DNA from: Janibacter limosus NBRC 16128
GTDB taxonomy: Bacteria; Actinomycetota; Actinomycetes; Actinomycetales; Dermatophilaceae
DNA: 64,000 bases
NCBI RefSeq assembly: GCF_001570985.1
Contig: NZ_BCSS01000006.1
Coordinates: 1-64,000, forward strand
Direction: 5' to 3'
In this document: positions 40,149-48,772 of the stretch, piece by piece
How the letters are laid out: every line of letters begins with the position of its first letter
Numbering within the stretch: the first letter of the stretch is position 1
Program-made: the position numbers and the translations under genes
The notes under the pieces: generated by a model
What the model saw: only the letters and a program-made list of their open reading frames with translations
What the model was told of the DNA's origin: nothing
Database searches by the model: none

Positions 40149-42749
40149 ATGACCGACATCCCCACCACACCCCCCGAGACCGACCGCACCGAGCCGATCG
40201 ACCTCAACGCGGAGATGCAGCGCAGCTACATCGAGTACGCGATGAGCGTCATCGTCTCCCGTGCGCTGCCGGACGTGCGGGACGGGCTCAAGCCCGTGCA
40301 CCGCCGGATCGTCTACGCGATGTACGACGGCGGCTACCGCCCCGACCGCGGGTACAACAAGTGCTCGCGCGTCGTCGGCGATGTCATGGGCCAGTACCAC
40401 CCGCACGGTGACAGCGCGATCTATGACGCGATGGTCCGCCTCGTCCAGCCGTGGTCCCTGCGCTACCCGCTCATCGACGGACAGGGCAACTTCGGCTCTG
40501 CCGGCAACGACGGCGCGGCCGCTCCGCGATACACCGAGTGCAAGATGGCGCCGCTGTCGCTGGAGCTCGTGCGGGACATCGACCAGGAGACGGTCGACTT
40601 CGTCCCCAACTACGACGGCAAGACGATGCAGCCGGACGTCCTCCCGGCACGCTTCCCCAACCTGCTGGCCAACGGCTCGGCCGGTATCGCCGTCGGCATG
40701 GCCACGCAGATCCCCCCGCACAACCTGCGTGAGGTCGCCGACGCCGCCCAGTGGATGCTCGACCACCCGGAGAGCACCCGCGAGGAGGCCCTCGAGGCCG
40801 TCATGGGCTTCATCAAGGGACCCGACTTCCCCACCGGCGCGCTCATCATGGGCACGCGAGGGATCGACGACGCCTACCGCACCGGTCGCGGCTCGATCAT
40901 CATGCGGGCGGTCGTCGAGGTCGAGGAGATCCAGGGGCGCACCTGCCTGGTCGTCACGGAGCTGCCCTATCAGGTCAACCCGGACGCGCTGGCGCAGAAG
41001 ATCGCGGAGATGACCAAGGAAGGGCGCCTGTCGGGCATCGCGGACCTGCGTGACGAGACCTCCGGTCGCACCGGCCAGCGGCTCGTCATCGTCCTCAAGC
41101 GGGACGCCGTCGCCAAGGTCGTGCTCAACAACCTCTACAAGCACACGCAGTTGCAGACCAACTTCGGCGCCAACATGCTGGCGCTCGTCGACGGCGTGCC
41201 GCGCACGCTGCCGGTCTCGGCCTTCATCCGGCACTGGGTCGAGCACCAGATCGACGTCATCGTGCGCCGCACCGAGTACCGGTTGCGCAAGGACGAGGCC
41301 GCGATCCACATCCTGCGCGGCTACCTCAAGGCGCTCGACATGCTCGACGAGGTCATCGCGCTCATCCGCCGCTCCCCCACCGTCGACGAGGCCCGCACGG
41401 GTCTGATCGAGCTCTTGGACATCGACGAGCTGCAGGCCATGGCGATCCTCAACCTGCAGCTGCGTCGCCTCGCGGCCCTGGAGCGGCAGAAGATCATCGA
41501 CGAGCACGACGAGATCGAAACCCGGATCATCGACTACAAGGACATCCTCGCCCGACCCGAGCGGCAGCGACAGATCGTCAAGGACGAGCTGGCAGAGATC
41601 GTCGACCGCTACGGCGACGACCGGCGCAGCCGCATCCTGCCCTACGACGGCGATGTCGCCATGGAGGACCTCATCCCCGAGGAGGACGTGGTCGTCACGA
41701 TCACCCGCGGTGGCTACGCCAAGCGCACCCGGGTCGACGAGTACCGAGCGCAGAAACGTGGCGGCAAGGGGGTGCGCGGTGCCTCCCTTCGTGGTGAGGA
41801 CGTCGTGCGCAACTTCTTCACGACCACCTCGCACCACTGGCTGCTGTTCTTCACCAACCTCGGCCGGGTCTACCGGGTCAAGGCCTACGAGCTGCCGGAG
41901 GCGGCGCGCGATGCCCGCGGCCAGCACGTGGCCAACCTGCTCGCCTTCCAGCCCGACGAGCAGATCGCCGCGGTCTACGCGATCCGGGACTACGAGGTGG
42001 CTCCCTACCTCGTGCTGGCGACGAAGCGCGGTCTGGTGAAGAAGACCCGCCTGACCGAGTACGACTCGCCGCGCAGCGGCGGGCTCATCGCGGTCAAGCT
42101 GCGGGAGGACGACGAGCTCGTCGGCGTCGGCCTCGTCTCCGCCGAGGACGACCTGCTGCTCGTCTCGCGCAATGCCCAGTCGGTGCGCTTCCACGCGACC
42201 GACGAGATCATCCGCCCGATGGGTCGCTCCACGAGCGGTGTGACGGGCATGAAGTTCCGCGACGAGGATTCCTTGCTCGCACTCAATGTCATCGAGGACG
42301 GCACCGACCCCGATGTCTTCGTCGTCTTCGAGAACGGCGTGGCCAAGCGGACGGCCGCCTCGGAGTGGACCGCCAAGGGCCGCGCCGGCCTGGGCGTGAC
42401 CGCGGCGAAGTCCGGCAAGGGCGGCCACCTCGTGGGCGCGCTCGTCGTCGACGAGGACGACGAGGTCATGGTCGTGATGGAGAAGGGCAACATCGTCCGG
42501 TCGGCCGTCACCGAGGTGAACCGCACCACTCGCAACACGATGGGTGTCAGCTTCGCTGCCCCCCGCAAGGGTGACTCGATCGTCGCGGTGGCTCGTAATG
42601 TCGACCGTGGCGAGGACGACGCGGAGGTCGTGGCTGACGGTGAGGCGCAGCCCGACGATGTAGCGTCGGTCCCTGACGTGCAGTCCACCGGGAATGACCC
42701 GGTGGAGCCCGCCCAGCAGGGGGACGCCCCCGGAGGTGACCAGGAGTGA
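40149..42749 (+). CDS. gyrA: DNA gyrase subunit A
   Basis: The 866-residue subunit has the active-site tyrosine Tyr128 (AAPRYTE), the GyrA box QKRGGKG in the C-terminal domain and the six-bladed wrapping domain. The quinolone-determining positions are Ser89 and Asp93 (GDSAIYD), the susceptible residues in other species. The last 60 residues are acidic and disordered. Its stop overlaps the DUF3566 GTG by four bases. Confidence 0.97.
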   Translation: MTDIPTTPPETDRTEPIDLNAEMQRSYIEYAMSVIVSRALPDVRDGLKPVHRRIVYAMYDGGYRPDRGYNKCSRVVGDVMGQYHPHGDSAIYDAMVRLVQPWSLRYPLIDGQGNFGSAGNDGAAAPRYTECKMAPLSLELVRDIDQETVDFVPNYDGKTMQPDVLPARFPNLLANGSAGIAVGMATQIPPHNLREVADAAQWMLDHPESTREEALEAVMGFIKGPDFPTGALIMGTRGIDDAYRTGRGSIIMRAVVEVEEIQGRTCLVVTELPYQVNPDALAQKIAEMTKEGRLSGIADLRDETSGRTGQRLVIVLKRDAVAKVVLNNLYKHTQLQTNFGANMLALVDGVPRTLPVSAFIRHWVEHQIDVIVRRTEYRLRKDEAAIHILRGYLKALDMLDEVIALIRRSPTVDEARTGLIELLDIDELQAMAILNLQLRRLAALERQKIIDEHDEIETRIIDYKDILARPERQRQIVKDELAEIVDRYGDDRRSRILPYDGDVAMEDLIPEEDVVVTITRGGYAKRTRVDEYRAQKRGGKGVRGASLRGEDVVRNFFTTTSHHWLLFFTNLGRVYRVKAYELPEAARDARGQHVANLLAFQPDEQIAAVYAIRDYEVAPYLVLATKRGLVKKTRLTEYDSPRSGGLIAVKLREDDELVGVGLVSAEDDLLLVSRNAQSVRFHATDEIIRPMGRSTSGVTGMKFRDEDSLLALNVIEDGTDPDVFVVFENGVAKRTAASEWTAKGRAGLGVTAAKSGKGGHLVGALVVDEDDEVMVVMEKGNIVRSAVTEVNRTTRNTMGVSFAAPRKGDSIVAVARNVDRGEDDAEVVADGEAQPDDVASVPDVQSTGNDPVEPAQQGDAPGGDQE

Positions 42750-43216
42750 GTTCGACAGGAGAGACCACGGCCACGCGCTCTGCCGCAGGCTCGTCCCAGC
42801 CCCGTCGCACACAGACCGCTGGCGCGGCCTCGCGGCCCGCGCCCCGGGCCGGCCGCCGCGTCAAGCTCATGGTCTCGCGGGTGGACCCCTTCTCCGTGAT
42901 GAAGGTCGGGTTCCTCGTCTCGGTGGCCATGGGCATCGCCTTGGTCGTCATGACCGCGGTCGTGTGGGTGCTGCTCTCGGCGATGGGCGTCTTCGACTCC
43001 GTCAACGAGCTCGCCGGCCAGATCATCGGTGAGGGTTCCGGCGAGAAGTTCGACGTCATGGACTTCCTCGGCTTCGGTCGGGTCGTCTCGTTGTCGATCG
43101 TCATCGCGGTCGTCGACGTCTTCCTGCTGACGGCCATCGCGACTCTCGGGGCCTTCCTCTACAACATCGTCGCCAGCCTCGTCGGCGGCGTGCACATGAC
43201 GCTGACCGACGACTGA
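42746..43216 (+). CDS. DUF3566 membrane protein downstream of gyrA
   Basis: The 156-residue protein has a Ser/Arg/Ala-rich cytoplasmic N-terminus (about 45 residues) and two long hydrophobic helices (about 52-80 and 113-145, separated by [18 protein letters not shown]). This is the DUF3566 architecture found after gyrA throughout actinobacteria. Its role is unknown. The GTG overlaps the gyrA stop, so it is translated in tandem with gyrase. Confidence 0.9.
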   Translation: MSSTGETTATRSAAGSSQPRRTQTAGAASRPAPRAGRRVKLMVSRVDPFSVMKVGFLVSVAMGIALVVMTAVVWVLLSAMGVFDSVNELAGQIIGEGSGEKFDVMDFLGFGRVVSLSIVIAVVDVFLLTAIATLGAFLYNIVASLVGGVHMTLTDD

Positions 43217-43236
43217 TCCGCTCGCCCGTCGCCGTT

Positions 43237-43266
43237 TTGGTTTCGGCGGCGGGTGTGGGGTAATCT
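43237..43266 (+). promoter_or_regulatory. Candidate promoter for tRNA-Ile
   Basis: TTGGTT (43237-43242) and TAATCT (43261-43266) are 18 bp apart and lie 39 bp upstream of the tRNA-Ile gene. Confidence 0.5.
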
Positions 43267-43304
43267 CGGGCGTCGCGCCACGGACAACCTCCGTAGCGCA
43301 ACAC

Positions 43305-43378
43305 GGGCCTATAGCTCAGGCGGTTAGAGCGCTTCGCTGATAACGAAGAGGTCAGAGGTTCAAGTCCTCTTAGGCCCA
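43305..43378 (+). tRNA. tRNA-Ile (anticodon GAT)
   Basis: The sequence folds into a complete cloverleaf with acceptor stem GGGCCTA/TAGGCCC, D-loop AGCTCAGGCGGTTAGAGC and T-loop GTTCAAGTC. The anticodon GAT is at 43339-43341. The next bases, 43379-43381, read CCA, so the 3' CCA is encoded. Confidence 0.97.
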
Positions 43379-43405
43379 CCACATCCGACGGTGAGGAGAG
43401 TTCCG

Positions 43406-43582
43406 GTGAAGAAGGTTCTCGTACTCGTCGCGGCCGCAGCCGGCGCGGCGTATGCCAAGCGCAGGATCGAGCAGCAGCGTTCTGAGAAGGACCTGCACGC
43501 CGCGACCAGCCGGATGAGCAGCACCCCCAAGCCCGCCGGTACCGGTGGCGCTTGGGCTGCGGCCTCGGACCGTCCGTCCTGA
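43406..43582 (+). CDS. DLW-39 family small protein
   Basis: The 58-residue protein has an N-terminal hydrophobic helix (KKVLVLVAAAAGAAYAKRRIEQQ) followed by SEKDLHAATS. It matches the actinobacterial DLW-39 family found between these tRNAs, except that the DLW signature reads DLH. GAGGAG stands before GTG 43406. Function is unknown; the helix suggests a membrane peptide. Confidence 0.82.
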   Translation: MKKVLVLVAAAAGAAYAKRRIEQQRSEKDLHAATSRMSSTPKPAGTGGAWAAASDRPS

Positions 43583-43606
43583 GCAGCCCGCAGCACAACT
43601 GAACCA

Positions 43607-43679
43607 GGGGACTTAGCTCAGCTGGTAGAGCACCGCCTTTGCAAGGCGGGGGTCAGGGGTTCGAACCCCCTAGTCTCCA
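43607..43679 (+). tRNA. tRNA-Ala (anticodon TGC)
   Basis: A full cloverleaf is visible: acceptor GGGGACT/AGTCTCC with one G-U pair, D-arm AGCTCAGCTGGTAGAGC, anticodon TGC at 43640-43642 and T-arm GGGGTTCGAACCCC. CCA is not encoded (CTT follows the discriminator A). Confidence 0.97.
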
Positions 43680-43693
43680 CTTCTCGCAGACGC

Positions 43694-43723
43694 AGGCCCT
43701 TTCTCCGCCCGGAGAGAGGGCCT
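43694..43723 (+). terminator. Terminator after tRNA-Ala
   Basis: A 13-bp stem with one G-U pair (43694-43706 with 43711-43723) closes a four-base loop 14 bases after the tRNA. Also usable by the converging YjbR gene. Confidence 0.7.
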
Positions 43724-43797
43724 CTGGTCTGTCCGAGCACGACTCATGGACGTGCGGCGCCCGGTCGGTCCCTTCGAGGCTCGGGCCCGGGCGGCCC

Positions 43798-44154
43798 TCA
43801 CGCCTCAGGACGAGCCTTCTTGGGCAGCTTGGCGATGATCGTGGCGTAGGAGTCCTCGACCGCCTCGAGCAGCTCTTCCAGCGGGATGGCGCCGTCGATG
43901 GTCAGCGTGTTCCAGCCGCTCCGGCCGATGTAGGGCATGACCGAGGCATCGTCCGGGTAGCGAGCCAGCCACTCGTCGGCCTCTTCGCGTGAGGCGCCGG
44001 CCTTGACGCCGACCGAGGTCGCGCCGAGGAAGGCGAAGATCTTGCCCGCGTCGCGTGGCCCGACCTTGGCCACCAGGTCGCCCTCCCAAGGCTCGTCAGG
44101 CCAGGCACCGGGAAGGGAGAGGGCGTGCTCGCGGACCGATCCACCTGAGGTCAT
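43798..44154 (-). CDS. MmcQ/YjbR family protein
   Basis: The 118-residue protein has the YjbR pattern: LSLPGAWPDEPWEGDLVAKVG, KIFAFLG, VKAGASREEADEWLARYPDDASVMPYIGRSGWNTLTIDG and the C-terminal DSYATIIAKLPKK. Family members have a DNA-binding-like fold and no assigned role. ATG 44154 overlaps the MarR gene stop by four bases, so it belongs to the MarR transcript. Confidence 0.88.
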   Translation of the reverse strand: MTSGGSVREHALSLPGAWPDEPWEGDLVAKVGPRDAGKIFAFLGATSVGVKAGASREEADEWLARYPDDASVMPYIGRSGWNTLTIDGAIPLEELLEAVEDSYATIIAKLPKKARPEA

Positions 44155-44603
44155 GGACCCAGCGTGGCATGGGAGGCCTCGTCGAGCCCCTCCACGAAGG
44201 TCGCAAGCTGCTGGAGAAATCGGTCCTGGTCCTGACGCGGGATCGCAGCGAGGGCTCGCTCGTAGACCTCCGTCAGGCGCGCCATGTCGGAGCGGAAGCG
44301 GGCCCCCCCTTCGTCGCTCACCGTCACGACATAGGCGGGCGAGTCCTCGGGCCGTGAGCGGACGATGAGTCCGGAGTCGAGGGCAGCGTGGACCTGACGG
44401 TTGACGGTCGACTGCTCGAGATCGAGCTCCTCGGCGAGCTGCCGCAGCGTGCGCGGCTGCCCGTCCCGTAGGAGCCACAGCAGCCGTCCCTCGGCGACCT
44501 TGAGCTGCTGCCCGGCCTCGACCCCACGACGGACGGTGGACCACCGGGTGGCCACCCGGATCGCCGTCCAGGCGGGTCCGTCATCGGGCGTGAGGAAGGT
44601 CAT
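44151..44603 (-). CDS. MarR-family transcriptional regulator
   Basis: The 150-residue regulator has a winged helix domain: KVAEGRLLWLLRDGQPRTLRQLAEELDLEQSTVNRQVHAALDSGLI, then the wing RPEDSPAYVVTVSDEG. It is divergent from an MFS exporter; the 96-bp gap holds two palindromes of the kind MarR dimers bind. It probably represses the exporter and itself until an inducer binds. Confidence 0.9.
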   Translation of the reverse strand: MTFLTPDDGPAWTAIRVATRWSTVRRGVEAGQQLKVAEGRLLWLLRDGQPRTLRQLAEELDLEQSTVNRQVHAALDSGLIVRSRPEDSPAYVVTVSDEGGARFRSDMARLTEVYERALAAIPRQDQDRFLQQLATFVEGLDEASHATLGP

Positions 44604-44632
44604 GCGTTGGCGCCTTTCGTGGGGACCTGTTG

Positions 44633-44649
44633 ATGTGTAGAGTACACAT
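44633..44649. promoter_or_regulatory. Candidate MarR operator, site 1
   Basis: ATGTGTAGAGTACACAT is a perfect palindrome with seven-base arms around GAG, in the gap between marR and the MFS gene. Confidence 0.7.
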
Positions 44650-44657
44650 GGTCAGTT

Positions 44658-44672
44658 TGTGTATCGTACATA
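44658..44672. promoter_or_regulatory. Candidate MarR operator, site 2
   Basis: TGTGTATCGTACATA repeats the site-1 pattern with one arm mismatch; its centre is 24 bp from that of site 1, and it lies 28 bp before the MFS start. Confidence 0.6.
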
Positions 44673-44699
44673 TCCCACTCGGGACAAGGATTTCTCCGC

Positions 44700-46148
44700 A
44701 TGCCCCCTTCGTCGCCGGCGACCACGCCCGCACGCTTCTCCGCCAACCTCGTCATCGCGGCCCTGTGCCTGGGCAGCCTGAGCGGCGCCCTCATGCAGTC
44801 GCTCGTCATCCCCATCCAGAGCGAGCTGCCGCGCCTGCTGAGCACCGACGCAGGGAATGCCTCCTGGGCGGTCACGGCGACACTCCTCGCCGCCGCCGTC
44901 ACGATGCCGGTCACCGGTCGTCTGGCCGACATGTTCGGCAAGAAGAAGGTGCTCGTCGCCTCCGCCGCGCTCCTCGTGCTCGGCTCCGTCATCGCGGCCC
45001 TCTCGAGCGGCCTCGCACTCTTCCTCGTCGGGCGGGCGCTGCAGGGCATGGCGATGGGCTACATCCCCGTCGCCATCAGCCTGGTCCGTGAGATCGCGCC
45101 CGTGGAGAAGCGGGCTGGTGCGGTCGCGGTCGTGAGCGCCACGATGGGGGTCGGTGGCGCCATCGGGCTCCCGCTCTCGGCCTGGATCGCCCAGGACTTC
45201 TCCTGGCACGGCCTCTTCTGGTTCTCCGCCGTCCTCGCCCTCGTCGCCCTCGTCACCACCGCAGTCGTCGTGCCGTCGGTCCACGACGCCCACCCGGCGC
45301 ACATCGACGTCTCCGGCATCATCGGCCTGGCCGTCGGCCTCTGCGCCGTCCTCATCGGCATCAGCAAGGGGTCCGATTGGGGCTGGGCATCCGGTCGCAC
45401 GGCGGGCTGCATCGCCGGCGGGCTGGTCGTCCTGCTCGTGTGGGGCTGGTACCAGTTGCGCCACGACGACCCCATCGTCGACCTGCGCACGACCGTGCGT
45501 CGTCCCGTGCTCTTCACCAACATCGCGGCGCTGCTCATCGGGTTCGGGATGATGGCACAGATGATCGTCGTGCCCCAGCTGCTCGAGATGCCCGAGGCCA
45601 CCGGCTACGGCCTCGGCCAGTCGATCCTCGAGGCGGGCCTGTGGATGGCCCCCGGCGGACTGATGATGATGGTCTTCGCGCCCGTCTCCAGCCGGCTCAT
45701 CAACAGCATCGGCGCCAAGCTGACCCTGGCCATCGGCGCGGTCGTCATCAGCGCCGGCTATCTCGTCGCACTCGGCCTGATGAGCGCCCCGTGGCAGCTG
45801 ATGGTCGCCAGCCTCGTGGCCAGCGCGGGTGTCGGCATCGGCTACGCGGCCATGCCCACGCTCATCCTCGACAATGTGCCGGAGCACGAGGCCGGTGCGA
45901 GCGTGGGGGTCAACGGCCTCATGCGCTCCGTCGGCACGACGATCGCCGGCGCGGTCATGGCCGCGATCCTCACCAGCCGCACGATCTCCCTCGGTGGCCA
46001 CGTGATCCCCGACCAGTCCGCCTTCCAGCTCTGCTTCCTCGTCGGAGCCGCTGCCACGCTCGCCGGTGCGTTGGTCTGTCTGCTGATCCCGCGCCAGCGG
46101 ACGCAGCAGGTGGAGCCCGAGCCGGAGCCGCTGCCGGTCAACGCCTGA
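44700..46148 (+). CDS. MFS transporter, DHA2-like drug exporter
   Basis: The 482-residue protein has about 14 hydrophobic helices. Motif A-like sequence GRLADMFGKKKVLVASA follows helix 2, and a motif-C-like glycine pattern (VSATMGVGGAIGLPLSAWI) lies in helix 5. This is the proton-coupled DHA2 exporter layout. It is under the divergent MarR gene and two palindromes. The substrate is unknown; aromatic acids or drugs are possible. AAGGA lies ten bases before the ATG. Confidence 0.88.
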   Translation: MPPSSPATTPARFSANLVIAALCLGSLSGALMQSLVIPIQSELPRLLSTDAGNASWAVTATLLAAAVTMPVTGRLADMFGKKKVLVASAALLVLGSVIAALSSGLALFLVGRALQGMAMGYIPVAISLVREIAPVEKRAGAVAVVSATMGVGGAIGLPLSAWIAQDFSWHGLFWFSAVLALVALVTTAVVVPSVHDAHPAHIDVSGIIGLAVGLCAVLIGISKGSDWGWASGRTAGCIAGGLVVLLVWGWYQLRHDDPIVDLRTTVRRPVLFTNIAALLIGFGMMAQMIVVPQLLEMPEATGYGLGQSILEAGLWMAPGGLMMMVFAPVSSRLINSIGAKLTLAIGAVVISAGYLVALGLMSAPWQLMVASLVASAGVGIGYAAMPTLILDNVPEHEAGASVGVNGLMRSVGTTIAGAVMAAILTSRTISLGGHVIPDQSAFQLCFLVGAAATLAGALVCLLIPRQRTQQVEPEPEPLPVNA

Positions 46149-46216
46149 GCGCGGCGGGGGTGCGCTGTGCGGAACACCCCCTTCGCGGCCGACCCGGAGC
46201 CTCTAGGTTGCCGAGC

Positions 46217-47047
46217 ATGAGCACTGTCGAGACCGCCAACCCAGAGATCGCCGTCACGATTGACGTCAACGGCATCGCCACCAACCACCACGACGTGGGT
46301 GAGGGCGATCCCGTCCTGCTGATCCACGGCTCGGGTCCGGGCGTCAGCGCGTGGGCCAACTGGCGCACCGTGCTGCCCGAGCTGTCCAAGCAGCACCGGG
46401 TCATCGCCCCCGACATCCTCGGTTTCGGCTACACGGAGCGCCCCGACGGTGTCACCTATGACATGGCGACGTGGACCGAGCACCTCGTGGGTCTGCTCGA
46501 CGCCCTGGGGCTCGACCGGGTCGCCATCATCGGCAACAGCTTCGGCGGGGCGCTCGCGCTCAATGTCGCGACGCACCACCCTGACCGCGTGAGCAAGCTC
46601 GTCCTCATGGGCGCTGTCGGCGTCCCCTTCGAGATCACCGAAGGCCTGGACAGGGTGTGGGGCTTCGAGCCGAGCCTGCCCAACATGGTCGACCTCATGG
46701 ACGTCTTCGCCTACGACCGTTCGCTGCTCACCGAGGACCTGGCCAAGCTCCGCCTCGAGGCGGCGACCCGCCCGGGGGTGCACGAGGCCTACAGTGCGAT
46801 GTTCCCCGCGCCCCGGCAGCGCTCGGTCGAGGCCATGACCGTCCCCGACGCCGACATCCGCTCGCTGACCCAGCCCACGCTGATCGTGCACGGTCGCGAC
46901 GACGAGGTCATCCCGCTGAGCAACTCGATGCGCCTCAACGAGCTCATCGAGCAGTCCGAGCTCCACGTCTACGGCCAGTGCGGGCACTGGGTGCAGATCG
47001 AGCACACCGCCGGCTTCACCCAGCTGGTCGGCAACTTCCTCGCCTGA
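46217..47047 (+). CDS. dmpD: 2-hydroxymuconic semialdehyde hydrolase (alpha/beta fold)
   Basis: The 276-residue hydrolase has the C-C bond hydrolase hallmarks: LLIHGSGPGVSAWANWR (oxyanion), nucleophile Ser108 in GNSFGGAL, Asp228 in HGRDDEVIPL and His257 in GQCGHWVQIEH. It would split 2-hydroxymuconic semialdehyde into formate and 2-oxopent-4-enoate, the hydrolytic branch used for methylcatechol products. It lies about 10 kb from the other meta-pathway genes, as a single gene with a weak ribosome binding site and its own terminator. Other carbon-carbon hydrolases of this family are possible alternatives. Confidence 0.85.
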   Translation: MSTVETANPEIAVTIDVNGIATNHHDVGEGDPVLLIHGSGPGVSAWANWRTVLPELSKQHRVIAPDILGFGYTERPDGVTYDMATWTEHLVGLLDALGLDRVAIIGNSFGGALALNVATHHPDRVSKLVLMGAVGVPFEITEGLDRVWGFEPSLPNMVDLMDVFAYDRSLLTEDLAKLRLEAATRPGVHEAYSAMFPAPRQRSVEAMTVPDADIRSLTQPTLIVHGRDDEVIPLSNSMRLNELIEQSELHVYGQCGHWVQIEHTAGFTQLVGNFLA

Positions 47048-47059
47048 GCGGGGCAAGAC

Positions 47060-47096
47060 GAAGGGGTCGGTCCGCACGATGCGGACCGACCCCTTC
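47060..47096 (+). terminator. Terminator after dmpD-like gene
   Basis: A perfect 17-bp stem (47060-47076 with 47080-47096) closes the three-base loop CGA, 13 bases after the stop. Confidence 0.8.
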
Positions 47097-47150
47097 GAGA
47101 CGCTTGCTGCGCAAGCTCCTCAGGGAGCGCTGCTGCAGCGGTGGGTGACG

Positions 47151-48122
47151 TCAGGCCTTGCTGTCACCATCGACCGGGAGGTCGCCACCGAGGTGGTCGG
47201 TCGACAGGTCCGTGCCTTCGGAGGTGTCCGACGTGGACGGGACCGCCGAGTTGTCGGCCCAGTCGCGGGCCGAGCTCCAGGCATCATCGCCCTCCGCGGT
47301 CTCCGCACCGGCCTCGGGTGCATCCGCGACCGGAGCCGCGGCCAGCGGGTCCGTGACGTCGGCACTGTCGACGACCGCAGCGGCGGGTGCGACACCAGCA
47401 GCAGCGGCCGGAGCCGGGGTGGACGGGACGGTGGACTCGCGGCCGGTCGCGGGCGCCTTGTAGGGGTCGCCTGCGGGGACGGCCCACGGGTCCTTCTTGG
47501 GGCCCTGCTTCTGCTTGGCGACGACGGCGGCGATGCCACCGGCGACGAGCGCGAGGAGCAGCAGTTTCAGCCCGCGACGCTTCTTGGGCTTCTCCCCCTT
47601 GGCGGCGGCGAGCGCCAACTTGGGGTCCTGCTCGTCACGCAGGGCAGCGATGACATCGGGAGCGCGGTGCGCGGCCTCGTCCGCAGCCTTGCGGCTCGCG
47701 GCGGCACCGGCAGCAGCCAGACCCGACGCGGTCGTGACGACCTTGGGCAGGACGTCGTCGACGAAGGTGTCGCGCAGGTCCTGCACATCACTGCCGGCCT
47801 TGTTGCCCTGCTTGCGCGCCTGCTTGGTGGCCTTGCGCACCTTCTTGCGGGCGTCCTTCTTGCCCTTCTTGGCGTCCTTGGCAGCCTGCTTCCTGGCCTC
47901 CTGCGCCTGCTCACGCAGGTCGGCGGCACGGGCTGCGGCGGTCTCCCGCGCGGCGGTGGCGTGGTCGGCTGCGGAGCCCTTGAGCTCGTGAGCGCGCTCG
48001 GTGCCCTGCTCGGTCTGCGCGGCGACCTTGTCGATGATCTCGTGGACCTTGAGCGACGTGGCTTCGGCGGTCTCGTGAGCGCGCACGCGGCCACCCTCGA
48101 CCTTGTTGTTCTTCTGGAACAC
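47151..48122 (-). CDS. Lys/Ala-rich membrane-anchored protein, unknown function
   Basis: AGGAGG (complement of 48127-48132) supports the GTG at 48122, giving 323 residues. Residues about 10-140 are a charged Ala/Lys/Arg region likely to form coiled coil (AQEARKQAAKDAKKGKKD). About 205-225 is one hydrophobic helix (RGLKLLLLALVAGGIAAVVA), and the C-terminal 100 residues are acidic Pro/Ala/Asp-rich and disordered. I recognise no catalytic domain. It is divergent from ppiA. Actinobacteria often carry a similar protein here. Confidence 0.75.
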   Translation of the reverse strand: MFQKNNKVEGGRVRAHETAEATSLKVHEIIDKVAAQTEQGTERAHELKGSAADHATAARETAAARAADLREQAQEARKQAAKDAKKGKKDARKKVRKATKQARKQGNKAGSDVQDLRDTFVDDVLPKVVTTASGLAAAGAAASRKAADEAAHRAPDVIAALRDEQDPKLALAAAKGEKPKKRRGLKLLLLALVAGGIAAVVAKQKQGPKKDPWAVPAGDPYKAPATGRESTVPSTPAPAAAAGVAPAAAVVDSADVTDPLAAAPVADAPEAGAETAEGDDAWSSARDWADNSAVPSTSDTSEGTDLSTDHLGGDLPVDGDSKA

Positions 48123-48235
48123 ACTTCCTCCTGCGGACGTGGGGTACTCCCCCATCCTGCACCGGATCCGTCGCCGAGGAAACCGAAGGGGCCGATGAGC
48201 CCCACCACGTCCACGCCTCGGAAGGGCTGACTACG

Positions 48236-48766
48236 ATGGATCGCATGAAGGCGATCCTGCACACGACCCATGGCGACATCTCCATCGAGCTGTTCCCCAA
48301 CCACGCTCCCAAGACCGTCGACAACTTCGTCGGCCTCGCCTCTGGCGAGAAGGAGTACAAGGACGACGCCGGGCGGACCAACCCGACCAAGTTCTACGAC
48401 GGCCTCGGCTTCCACCGGATCATCCCCGGCTTCATGATCCAGGGCGGCTGCCCGCTCGGTCAGGGCGTCGGCGGACCCGGCTACGAGTTCGACGACGAGA
48501 TCCACCCCGAGCTGACCTTCGCCAAGCCGTACCTGCTGGCCATGGCCAACGCGGGCAAGCGAGGAGGCAAGGGCACCAACGGTTCCCAGTTCTTCGTCAC
48601 CGTCGGCGAGACCCCGTGGCTCAACGGCAAGCACACCATCTTCGGCGAGGTCGCCGACGGTCCCAGCCGTGAGGTCGTCGACAAGATCGCCGCTGTCCCC
48701 ACGGGTGCGATGGACAAGCCGGTCGAGCCGGTGGTCATCGAGTCCGTCGAGATCGTCCAGGACTGA
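48236..48766 (+). CDS. ppiA: Peptidyl-prolyl cis-trans isomerase, cyclophilin type (PpiA)
   Basis: The 176-residue cytoplasmic cyclophilin has the catalytic FHRIIPGFMIQGG, the segment GTNGSQFFVTVG and the HTIFGEV motif. It has no signal peptide. Position downstream of gyrA and the tRNAs matches ppiA (Rv0009) of mycobacteria. GGAAGGG lies nine bases before ATG 48236; a second ATG at 48245 is possible. Confidence 0.93.
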   Translation: MDRMKAILHTTHGDISIELFPNHAPKTVDNFVGLASGEKEYKDDAGRTNPTKFYDGLGFHRIIPGFMIQGGCPLGQGVGGPGYEFDDEIHPELTFAKPYLLAMANAGKRGGKGTNGSQFFVTVGETPWLNGKHTIFGEVADGPSREVVDKIAAVPTGAMDKPVEPVVIESVEIVQD

Positions 48767-48772
48767 TCCACG

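Noticed and set aside
40386-40440. Fluoroquinolone-resistance mutation in gyrA.
   Set aside because: The key positions are Ser89 and Asp93 in GDSAIYD, the residues associated with susceptibility in other bacteria.
43305-43679. Two tRNA genes as a phage attachment site.
   Set aside because: Both tRNAs are intact, with no partial repeat of their 3' ends nearby and no integrase gene in the window.
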